Positions 12,701-24,700 of a stretch of DNA of 34,099 nt are shown one piece after another (the stretch's first letter is position 1; each line of letters opens with the position of its first letter). Source of the stretch: Saccoglossus kowalevskii (lineage: Eukaryota; Hemichordata; Enteropneusta; Harrimaniidae); contig NW_003119925.1 in assembly GCF_000003605.2 (NCBI RefSeq), positions 26,612 through 60,710 of the forward strand, read 5' to 3'. The translations under genes were made by a program, and so were the position numbers. Below the pieces are notes generated by a model. It did no database searches, was not told the origin of the DNA, and saw only the letters and a list, made by a program, of their open reading frames with translations.

Positions 12701-15700
12701 CCACTAATCACTGCTGTGTGTAGCAACCATACTAAGTATTCAGACTCTGTATTGAAAACTGCTGCTGCCATGGCATTAGCAAAATTTATGTTGGTTAGCT
12801 CGGAATTCTGTGAAGCTCATCTACAATTGTTATTTACTGTCTTGGAGAAGGTAAGATTTACAGTCTGCTTAATTTAGAACCCAGGCAATATTTTGTGTAT
12901 AACTGCACTCTGAATTATATAACAAATAATGACATCACTTGCACTGAACCACAAAGAATGATGACATCACTTGCACTGAACCACAAAGAATGGTGACATC
13001 ACTTGCACTGAACCGCAAAGAATGGTGACATCACTTGCACTGAACCACAAAGAAAGATGACATCACTTGCCCTGAACCACAATGAAAGATGACATCACTA
13101 ACACTTACAGCCGTTCTGAGAATTATTCGGACAGTCAGTTAGCAAAATGACTTGCAACTTTGCAAAACACTTTGGTCTTTGCCCAATCTAGACTTGTCGG
13201 CGCCACTTGAGTGACGGGCGCGTGGTTTGGGATTACTATTTCATAGGGGTTGTCGGCTTGGTGAATTGCAAGTATTATCTAGTGTGCGTTTACAGCAACC
13301 ATTCTTTATTTTTTTATAATTATATTGTAATTATTTTCAGTAATTTTGAAAATCACAAGTTGGGTGTTGCTTAAATCTCTCGAAAAATGTTAACCCCTCG
13401 CTCATTTTAGTCAGTTGTACCTGTTACAAAAATGGACTAGACATAATAACGGTCGTTATACCCTGTCATTTTCAAACTGCAGTTGAAAAAGTGATTCGAT
13501 CAAGGAAGGCACTTTTGATTTGACAAAGTCCATCAAACTGTTATAATCAAGTTTTCCGTCCGTGTATCCCTGATGTACTCTCTCACCTCGGTATAAAATC
13601 TGAATTTGATACATAATGCACCAGTAATGTGAAAACAACTTTTAGTTTGGCTCCAAACTGTTACGAAACTGCAGCGTGTCCCGCTAAGAATCTTTACTTT
13701 GAGCCTTCCCGCCAACGACAAGTTCATTAATACCTGGGGTTACTCAACACTCGGCAGTTATTTTGTAAATTGCGCTATGTCAGGTGGACTCAGATGGTTA
13801 TAACAATTTAACACTTTGAATGCATATACAACATATAACCTGTTAATATATGGTAACCAACGCGTGCCGATTTGAAAATAGCGTTTTACCAGCATCTTGC
13901 AAGACAATGGAATGATTCTAATTGTGGGCGTGCCAATACAACGGCGCCATCAAGTCTAGATTGGAAAGTGTTTTGCATAGTTCCAAGATATATTGCTAAC
14001 TGACTGTCCGAATAATTCTCAGATCGACTGTAAAAGAAAAATGACATCACTTGCACTGAACCACAATAAAAGATGACATCACTTGCCCTGAACCACAATA
14101 AAAGATGCCATCACTTACACTTAACCACAAGAAAGATAACATCACTTGCACTGAACCACAATAAAAGATGACATCACTTACACTTAACCACACAGAAAGA
14201 TGACATCACTTGCCATGAACCACAATGAACGATGACATCACTTGCACTGAACCACAATGAACGATGACATCACTTGCACTGAACCACCAAGAAAGATGAC
14301 ATCACTTGCACTGAACCACAAGGAAAAATGACATCACTTACACTTAACCACAAAGAATGCTGACATCATTTACACTGACCCCACAAAGAAAGATGACATC
14401 ACTTGCCCTGAACCACAAAAATGATGACATTACTTGCACTGAACCACATAGAATGGTGACATCACTTGCACTGAAAGACACTTTACTAATTTGTACGACT
14501 TTCTCCATTTATGTCCTTGGAATTGTTGGTATTTTTATTCTTATAGATCTGTAAAAACAAAAAAATCATGCTATCATAAAAATAAATAAATTTTTTTGTG
14601 TCAGTGCAACATTTAATATTGCTCAACGTAATGCCAAACATAAAAAGAAGATTCTATTTTTGCTTTGTCTGTAATGCTAAAATGGAAAGTGAAATATATT
14701 GTGGGACTTTGTCTGTTGTGGCTATTGTCATCATATCATTGTTATTGTGGTCCAAGCTGTACATGTATGCTTGACTGGTCAAGAGTAAAGATATATTACT
14801 GTCTTGTGTTCAAAATTGTGTGTTGAGTCTCTTGCCTGTCACTGAAATAACCGATTTAGCATTTTATGTAAATTATTTTTTTGTTTTTGATTTATTCCAG
14901 TCAAGTGAAGCTACAATTCGTGCCAACACTATCATTGCATTGGGTGACTTGACGTTTAGATTTCCTAACCTCATTGAGCCATGGACACCAAATCTCTATG
15001 CAAGGTAAAACCAGGATTAAAGTGGTTCGAAATCTGAGACAGCTTTAACAGAAACAATATGTGAAATTAAGTCCTTAACAATTGTTTTAACAAAGATTTC
15101 ACAGTGACAATCTGAAATTAAGCAAATCTTAAATCCAAGTAGTAGATTACATCATCAGAGAGATTGTAGGTTTGACTCCCATGGTCGGCTACACACTTAA
15201 AAGTTAGAAAAGAAAGTACATCATGCTAATGTGCTAGGTTCACGGCATTCGTAACGGTATTTGAGAGAATGACGTCCTTTCAGATGGGGGCGTGTCACTG
15301 CACGTAAAAGATTCAGTTGTACTTGTCGCAAAGTATGGCAGGACACCTGATGTGTACCTCTCAATACATTTGTATGCATGACCTGAGCTGTCCCTCATTT
15401 ATGAGTTTGTAAATGTGCTCAGAACCTGTTTACAGAAAATAATTGTACAATATATGAGTGGTTAGTATGCTTCTTCAATCACATAAACACTAAATAAGTA
15501 ATCAAAACCAGGATGTGCTGATATTTCGAGATAACATTTGAATGTTCTGAAGTGGAAAGTATTCCAAGTCTTTGGCATGCATATGATTGGTAGATTGAAC
15601 AAATGATTTGTTAATCTTACAAAGTATGGTAGTAATATTTATTACTTTTTCATTTTTAGACTACGTGATGATTCACCAATGGTTCGCAAAAACACGCTTA

Positions 15701-18700
15701 CTATCCTGACTCACCTGATATTGAATGACATGGTTAAGGTCAAAGGTCAAATAAGTGAAATGGCTATTTGCATTGTAGACGAAGACGATAGGATTTCTAA
15801 TATGTCAAAAATGTTCTTCCATGAACTTGCTAAGAAGGTAAAATATGTAGCCTTGTATGATTAGAATTTCAGCTACTGTAAATTAATTATTCACTGCGTT
15901 TTAATTTCGCTATTTTCGCTGATAAGTAAAATGCATTAAATTAAATTCATGTGAAAAATAGAACTTATTGTTTGCCTGTCAGATTCTAACCCAGTGAAAA
16001 TGATCAAAACTTTAAAATAGTAAAAATAAAAGGTTTTACAGTATTCAGACTTCTGCATGACTCTGATGAATAAATTACCAGTACTGAAAGTAGTTCAGAT
16101 AATTGTTATCAGTTATTGAGTTCCATTAATTCATGCTAAAGTACATTTGTACATTCTGATCCGCTTTACGTATCAGATACTGGTCCAAGCATAACTTAAT
16201 GTTTAGGCTAGCCTTAAACTGGCTTAAACCTAGCTCTCCTTGCTTTAAAAAAAACACATATTAAATTATACACAGTAATCTCTGCCTAGTAACATTAGTA
16301 AATTCTACAATGTTACTCACTTAAAAATTTATTATTTTTATTAAAATGCTGATAGCCGGCTTGAAAGTTAAGTTACTCACGGACTGACCTATATAACTTC
16401 TAGCTGACCAAGTTTTGCTTATTTTAAAAATGTTTCATATTTGTTATTGTTATCAATATATAAAACTCATTCTTAGTACCAGTATGTACCTAAGATTACT
16501 ACATATTAAGATTAAGACATATTTACACAAATTACTCAATTACACAATGTAGATATACGATGAAAGCAAAGCTAAGCTAGCTCTAAGTCAGCTTAATGTT
16601 AACTTACGCTTGGACTGTATTCATATGCATCTTAGTTTGCCTAAAATGTTTTTGTGCATATCTTAAAAATTTGTACACCGTTTGTATAAATGGGATTACA
16701 TAACAATTTTGTGGTGTACCCCTAAAATCAATTGAGGAGAAAACATGTTTAACTTGCAAGTTAAGAATGCACTTTCGTATTTTTGTCACTACATATTGAA
16801 CTAAATATGGTTTGTTTTATTCTTCAGGGTAACGCTGTATATAATATCATGCCAGACGTAATAAGCCGGTTATCTGATCCTGAGGTGGGTGTCAAAGAAG
16901 AAAACTTCAAGATAATAATGAGGTGAGAACGGATTATAAATTTCAGTTTGTTTTTCTCTGAAAGCTCAACATTTGACATTGAACTTATAAAAAAAAATTA
17001 TAGTTCAAAATAAAATCATTCAATTTTTGCAATAGTTTGATATGCACCTTCCACGCATTATGTGAGATCTCGAGTGAATGTAAAAGCATTTGTTACTAAT
17101 ACATGTCTATAAATATAGACAAGACTTAATGGTGCAATTGTTATGTTTGAAAACTTTCACTTGATAAATTGTATTGTATTATGTCCCAGTTTTCATGTTT
17201 GGCAATACAGCAATGCATTCTTAAATGTGACAATAATGACAACATCAATCAATGTGCTGCACAACCAAATAAACTATACTTTCTGTCAATTTCTGTTATT
17301 TTTTCAGATACTTGTTTTCCTTCATTCAGAAAGACAAACAATGTGAGAGTCTAGTTGAAAAATTATGCCATAGATTCAGAACAACAAGGTGAGTTTCTCT
17401 TCTCTTGCCTCATGCATAACCTCTACACACCATTACTAATTTTACAGTATGCATAATCATTTGCCATCTGCTTAGTCAAAGTCAAAGCTGTCATCAATGT
17501 TTTAAGCAAGTACAGTTACTGTATTATCTGAGCAGTTAGCTAGCTTTTAGCTGTATGGATTAACGCTAGCTTTTAGCTGTATGGATTAACGCTAGCTTTT
17601 AGCTGTATGGATTAACGCTAGCTTTTAGCTGTATGGATTAACGCTAGCTTTTAGCTGTATGGATTAACGCTAGCTTTTAGCTGTATGGATTAATGCTAGC
17701 TTTTAGCTGTATGGATTAATTCTAGCTTTTAGCTGTATGGATTAATGCTAGCTTTTAGCTGTATGGATTAAATGCTAGCTTTTAGCTGTATGGATTAATG
17801 CTAGCTTTTAGCTGTATGGATTAATGCTAGCTTTTAGCTGTATGGATTAATGCTAGCTTTTAGCTGTATGAATTAAATGCTAGCTTTTAGCTGTATGGAT
17901 TAATGCTAGCTTTTAGCTGTATGGATTAATGCTAGCTTTTAGCTGTATTGATTAATGCTAGCTTTTAGCTGTATGGATTTATATTTGGCTCCCTTTATAA
18001 ATTTTCGCCAGATTTTCATAAAACTTTCCATGTAGTTTGCAATCACTATATTATTGCTAAATTCAAAATAAAAATGTATGGTACCGAGTTACTTTTTGTC
18101 AAAAAAGTGACACAAAATCTGCATACACTGTGATTTTTAAGTTTCATTAATATCTATAAAAGTTTTATAAAAGTGACCATCAACACAGTTTATCGTAATT
18201 TTTATTGTCTCAATTTGACAATTGGCCATTGAAATACTAATTTGTGAAGTATTTTTCACATCATTGGGCAAAATTGCAATTTTAAAAACATACCAAGGTT
18301 AATTTTTCGTTAATATATGTTACTCTCCTTACTAAATCTAGAAAAGTTTTCGTCAGATTTCTTTTAAAATTTAATAAAATACTCAGCGAATTTAGCTCTT
18401 TTAATTCAATTAATAAAAATTTGGGGTATCCAATCCAGTATTTCTGGTAGAAGCAAAAATTAGGCCTAAAAACAGAATTTCCAGGCCTCCATCATGACTG
18501 CAAAATATTTGACCCCCTAAGTTGTTTAATATTATATGGCCATACATAAGCCATAGCTGAATATAGGATTGTAATAATAAATTGTAATTCAAGAATGAGA
18601 AGTAGTACCTTAAATGTAAAATTCTTGAAACAAGAATATTTTATTTATGCTTTTAAATAAATAAATAAATAAATGTCTTAAATCCAGACACAATATCATT

Positions 18701-21700
18701 TAATTATTACATACAGGTAGTACATTTCAAAGATTCAATGTTGCAGATAAAATATTAGAGATAAAAAAAATTGAATAGACATTTCAGTACAAAAATAAAT
18801 TTACCTCTAAATCTAACAAAACAATTTTCAATATTCCAGTAACTTACATTCACAATAATGAAAGTATGAACAAATTACATGAAAATCATAAATTATTGTT
18901 ATAAATCTCCATAATTAAATAGTGTTTAAATAGTCATTAATATTTTTTATGATTCGACTATCACGAGTAATCCTTGGTTTACTCCAGAATATCTCTGTTA
19001 GTTGGTTGATATTTTGACAATGGTGACACTCAACATGTAAAATACCTCCTAGACCATATCTGGTTTCTTTTTTACAAAACATGAGTGACAATGGTCCAAA
19101 TGAGCAGTAACGGCATTTTTCCAGCCCCTCAGCTAAAACAGCCAATTCCACAACTCTCCGGCCGTCCTGCCAACTTCGACTCGCTGGTATCGGAATGCTG
19201 TTTGTCCCTGGCGTGCTGTTATTTTTCGTAGGAGAAGCCGTATGATGATCATTACTTGCTAGGTTTACGTCGGCATCAATATTTTCATTACCTACATTGC
19301 ATAAAATGCGATTCATGGCATAAACATCATTTTTATCCGGATCTACGTAACCACCAGCGCTCGGGACAGTGTCACTGTCATTGTTGTTGTTACCGTTAGA
19401 CTCGGACTCGGTGATACTAACCCTGGTACTCACCACATCAGGGCTTACAAAAGTAACTCTCGCGTCGCTAATTTCATCGGTAATCAATTGTTTACAAGGA
19501 GAAGCCACAAATAGCCTTCTTTTCCCAACTTTTTTCAGTTGGTGCGGTTTTTTCCGAGAAGAAAACTTCCCTTTAGCGCATCGAGAGGCCGAAAAAACTT
19601 CACGCGACGCCATATTGGAACAGCATAACTGCTTAAGCTTAGGGTGTCCGACTTTCAAGTGTATTCAATATCGTTGACTTTTACGCGCACTTTTACGGCG
19701 AATGCCCGCGAACGACCTTAACGCTAGCTTTTAGCTGTATGGATTAATGCTAGCTTACAATTGTGCAGAATAATTCTGCCTAAATACTACAAAGAATATG
19801 TTGAAACTATTGGTCACAATGATACTCACTTTAAAAATGATAAGTTTTGATGATAGTTTTCGAAAGTTGAATTACACTGTACTGTATGCTAATATGCCCA
19901 AATATTTCTTAGAGTAAATGTAAATCCCTTTTTAGCCCTGACTGAACAGTCTTGGAGCTTATGGATTAGGTTCTGTCCATCTGTTCAGAAGTTCTCTCAG
20001 AAGTTCATGGACCAATATTCCCCAAACATGGTACATGGTTAATGCATGATGGTATACATATGTTTTTTTTCTGTTCAGATACAAACAGGGCTGACTGTCG
20101 GCCATATTGGATTCAAAAATAACCTAAAAACCTACGTATTATATATGTAGAGCGTAATCTCTAAGTTGTGCTTGCCCATTCTGTTCAATATCGGTGGCAG
20201 ACTTTTCAGATTTTTCAAAATTGGACGACTGGTGGCCAACTATCGCACAATGCACTATAACTTGGAATTGCGATATATGTTTTGTATTTTGTCAACATAG
20301 ACATCAGAGATTCACACATGTTAAATTGTCTGGCAGTCAAATTCATTAGTTCACTGTAGAACTGGTACATGGACTTGATCAAAATGGAGCATAGAAATGT
20401 TATATATGGAGGAACAAGGGGTTGTGGCATTTTTAGTGCTTGTATCCAATTCATTGGCAACTGCTTGTTTTGTTTTATTTTGAAAAATAATAGAAAGTAA
20501 TTTAATTTGTATATGACCTTCAGATGGTACAAAGCTTATTCCGATAGAAAAATGTTCTTTTACATAACAATCCAATTAGACGTTAGAAAAAGTCATAAAT
20601 TCTACTGAATTTAGTATGAAATGTCAGTTGTCATGGATGTTTGCATTTTGTGTAAACAAGTAATTTTCATATGTTGTATGGGGCCCACGTCGAACAAGAC
20701 ATGGTGTGACAACTGTCACTTTAATGATTGCTTAATGTTTATTATAGAACTGATCGTCAAGTACGAGACCTGGCATTTTGTTTAGCCATGTTAAACTACA
20801 GTGAGAAGGGCATACGAAAGTTACAAGAAAACTTTGTATGTTTCGGTGATAAACTGGCTGATGAAGAGGTTTATAACTGTTTCCAAAATGTCATTACAAA
20901 ATCTAAGAAGTTTGCTAAACCTGAAGTAAAGGTAGGTTTATCAGTACATCATTATAAAACTACTGTATTTATTCTATTAGTAGCAAATAAGATTATATAA
21001 ACAATAAATGTGACTATTGTCTTAATAAGTTACCGTACTTATCCGGGTAAGAGCCCATGCCTGGGCAAACGCCCACCCCCCACTTTTGACACAATAAAGG
21101 AGTTGAGGTCATATCTGGGCACACGCCCAGGGGGTCTTTTTCTACACAAAAAAAAAATATTTTCTATTCGTTGACTGTGGTTGTATTAACAGTTGACTTT
21201 CTTGAAGTCTGTCGTGATACTTATAAAAATTGTTAATTGCGTAAAACAAGGGGTGAACGCAAAATAGCTGTGACAGCCTTCTGCCTTCAGGGCAGCGCGT
21301 TCTGAATCATAACAGTCAGCAAGTCTATAAAAATATATATTAAGCAGAAACGGTAGTTCTCTTTTTGAAATATGTCATGGCCCTAAAAATGGCCGGCCGT
21401 TTGGTTTGTGCTTCCTTAGAAACGATTCAGGCAAATCGTATAAGAGAGCCGCAAGTGTCGCACTCGTTCAGCTTTAGCGCCGCCGACAATAAAACCAATG
21501 TTGCAATATTGTAGCAACCCGTACCTGGGAGAGTGGTTGAAATCACGTTATCNNNNNNNNNNNNNNNNNNNNNNNNNNNNNNNNNNNNNNNNNNNNNNNN
21601 NNNNNNNNNNNNNNNNNNNNNNNNNNNNNNNNNNNNNNNNNNNNNNNNNNNNNNNNNNNNNNNNNNNNNNNNNNNNNNNNNNNNNNNNNNNNNNNNNNNN

Positions 21701-24700
21701 NNNNNNNNNNNNNNNNNNNNNNNNNNNNNNNNNNNNNNNNNNNNNNNNNNNNNNNNNNNNNNNNNNNNNNNNNNNNNNNNNNNNNNNNNNNNNNNNNNNN
21801 NNNNNNNNNNNNNNNNNNNNNNNNNNNNNNNNNNNNNNNNNNNNNNNNNNNNNNNNNNNNNNNNNNNNNNNNNNNNNNNNNNNNNNNNNNNNNNNNNNNN
21901 NNNNNNNNNNNNNNNNNNNNNNNNNNNNNNNNNNNNNNNNNNNNNNNNNNNNNNNNNNNNNNNNNNNNNNNNNNNNNNNNNNNNNNNNNNNNNNNNNNNN
22001 NNNNNNNNNNNNNNNNNNNNNNNNNNNNNNNNNNNNNNNNNNNNNNNNNNNNNNNNNNNNNNNNNNNNNNNNNNNNNNNNNNNNNNNNNNNNNNNNNNNN
22101 NNNNNNNNNNNNNNNNNNNNNNNNNNNNNNNNNNNNNNNNNNNNNNNNNNNNNNNNNNNNNNNNNNNNNNNNNNNNNNNNNNNNNNNNNNNNNNNNNNNN
22201 NNNNNNNNNNNNNNNNNNNNNNNNNNNNNNNNNNNNNNNNNNNNNNNNNNNNNNNNNNNNNNNNNNNNNNNNNNNNNNNNNNNNNNNNNNNNNNNNNNNN
22301 NNNNNNNNNNNNNNNNNNNNNTTTTAAGGCCGAAAATGCATCAAAATCACGTATTTTCACAATTCCGGAACCGGATCTCAGTCATGCATGGATGGATTTT
22401 GTTCAGATTTAGTACAATCTGTTGTACATATGCAGGTGCATTTCGGATCAGACCACGGAAAGTGGTCTGCAATTTCGGTCATGATCTGCTTTGAATGTAT
22501 ATGTCACTCAAATATGAACGAAACGGGGACGTGTCATTGACAATGACTTGTTACTGTGTAAATTTGTAAATTATTATTGTTCTTGTATGACGGTTGATGC
22601 ATAATTTGTCGAGACCGGAAATCATTTCACGCAGTTTAACCCCTGACATTTTAATTCATTTTTAGTTCACGCGTATTGGGCGTGTTTGTCGGCGGGAAAA
22701 TCCTAATTCAAATGATTCCTCACTGTCGATTTTTATTATTTCTGGTTCATTTGTCACATTATAAGCAATACATTATTTTTGTTCTACTTCTAGTGTTGCA
22801 TATTGTTCATTTATTTCCGGTGCATGTTTTCATTTGCCGTTCTATTCCCTGCGGCAGTTCGATCGAACTGCGTGTTGTCAATTTTCACGAATTTTCGTTT
22901 TTTTTGCCGGGGATCTCCTGGCAAACGCCCACCCCTTCTTTTTGGCAATTTTCCATGTTCAAGACCCTGGGCTTATACCCGGATAAATACGGTATAATGA
23001 TCTAACATATACAATAAATTCATTTTTTGGTATATGTGTGGTTCTAATGGAACAAATACAGTAACATATTTATAAACATAGCAAGTAGTCCCAGTGTGAA
23101 AGTGTACAAATGTTTATCCTAATCATAAATATGACTACTTTTTACTTCAAAATGAAACATTCTTGGATACTGTGTTGTTGTCATGACTACTATTTTGCTG
23201 CATTTCCCAGTGCATGTATTGTACTTTCATAAAATATAAAACACCATTATTATTTCCATATTTCTAATTAAATTTCAATTATTGTAGCTTATATACATTT
23301 ATCAGATAAAAAGTAAAATATTATAGGAATAATAATAGTAATAACACATCAATCAATCCATGCATCTACTCCAACCATGCATTAACCAATCCTTTTTTAT
23401 AGGTCATAGTGGATGAACTTGAAGCTAAATTATTGGAATGCCACACCAAAGGAATGAGTGATGACCAGACAACACAAAAAGCACTTCAAGTTAGAAATAA
23501 AAAAACTCCAGGTAAGATTTATTACGTGATATACATAAAGATATTGTGTGTCATCAAACATTTCACTGGGTGCTTAAGACAGGTAGTCACAGAGACTCTC
23601 AAGAAATTCCTTCCTTTCCAATGCCATCAATTAATTAAATAAAATGCTAATGGCTGTGATTTTTAATTTTTTTTTTAATATAACCATGTAAAAATGACCA
23701 CATATTGTTTTAGACACAATTGCATGGACTACACACAAGATCAATATCACATAAAATGTGATGTAAAAACTAACATTCTAGTACCGGTAGTCGCCATTGT
23801 TGAAATTGGTCACATGATGGAAACAGTAGAAAATGTTAACACACATCTCAAACACATCTCTGAATTATGCTTGTGACATATTTTTGATATAAATCATGTT
23901 AAAAAAATTGATATTTAATTTAGCTAGCTGCCAATATAAGTGTTCCATTATATACAATGAGAAGTTCTCTCCCATAATGCATTGCACATATGTGCAGTAA
24001 CATGCTCAGTAGTAGAGCATTTAAATAGTACTCGAATTGCCTTAAGGTGGTCAGTGTTGAGAGAGAACTGTGTAAAAATGTTCTTTCTGTTTGGTATTCA
24101 AACCGATGCAAAGCTGATATGAAGTGACACAGGCACACAGTGATTTAACACAATAACAAATTGTACATTAATCTTGAAAAATTGTAGTTATAAAATATAT
24201 GATTTGAAAAATTAAAATAATTATGAAATTCAAATTCAAACAAAATAAGTGTAAAAACAAAAGAAATCAGATGCCACAAATAGAATAATTTTATTTTGTT
24301 CTTGAAAACAATAGTCTGCAAGATAACTTGATTTGGGGGGAAAACCATTTTGACTTTTGATCCCTACAAAATCAGTTCTGTTAGAGGACACACTGATTGA
24401 AAACCCAGGAAGAATTTGAACTTGTGACTTATCACTCATAGAAAGACTTAACAATGTACTCTCACCCCTCACCCTAACTAACTGTAACCCTCCAGCCCCA
24501 GCCCCCCAATTCAGCTGTATATGGGCCTCTAGATAACTATAAATGTTCTCAAGAATGGGCATATACAATTAATTTGAGGAGGCAATAGAGGGTAAAGGTC
24601 AGGTTAAAGTCAGGATTAGAGGTAGGGATACATTGGAAAGTCTTCCTTAATCCTGAGTGTATCATAGCAACCACTGTTACCACTACCACTGACTAGTATA

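Larger units (their letters stand above)
17982..19717 (-). mobile_element. 1.7-kb insertion with transposase-like ORF, inside minisatellite
   Basis: The 26-bp array stops at GGATT and picks up in register at TTAACGCTAGC (19718), so everything between is inserted. TTTA (17978-17981) and TTAA (19718-19721) may be a TTAA duplication with one change. TTAA targets are typical of piggyBac and Kolobok elements. No convincing TIR is seen beyond a shared TTCGCC near both ends. The - strand carries the ORF at 18918-19613. Its right third is CpG-rich compared with the intron. Confidence 0.7.
21031..22994. mobile_element. TIR element spanning the assembly gap
   Basis: TACCGTACTTATCCGGGTAA followed by GAGCCCA at 21031 is matched in reverse at 22994 by TACCGTATTTATCCGGGTAT followed by AAGCCCA. 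GGGCAAACGCCCACCCC (21063) also recurs in direct orientation at 22920 (GGCAAACGCCCACCCC). No convincing target-site duplication is seen (TAATAAGT versus TAATGATC). Open frames inside give no recognisable protein, and the middle 769 bases are unknown. Confidence 0.65.

Noticed and set aside
13456-13727. Short open frames on the - strand inside the 923-bp TIR element
   Set aside because: They overlap in two frames, lack transposase motifs and show no start context; probably chance.
12930-14480. CRISPR-like array
   Set aside because: The 32-bp units follow one another without spacers, in an intron of an animal gene; it is a minisatellite. The same holds for 17539-17981 and 33646-34099.
15169-15179. 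tRNA gene
   Set aside because: Only a B-box-like word is present; no A box, stems or anticodon arm can be drawn.
22676-23005. 109-residue hydrophobic open frame
   Set aside because: It lies in the right part of a TIR element, with no recognisable domain, and runs into the TIR itself.
23963-24067. Possible MITE with AGTTCTCTC ends
   Set aside because: The inverted match is only about 9 bases and there is no duplication.
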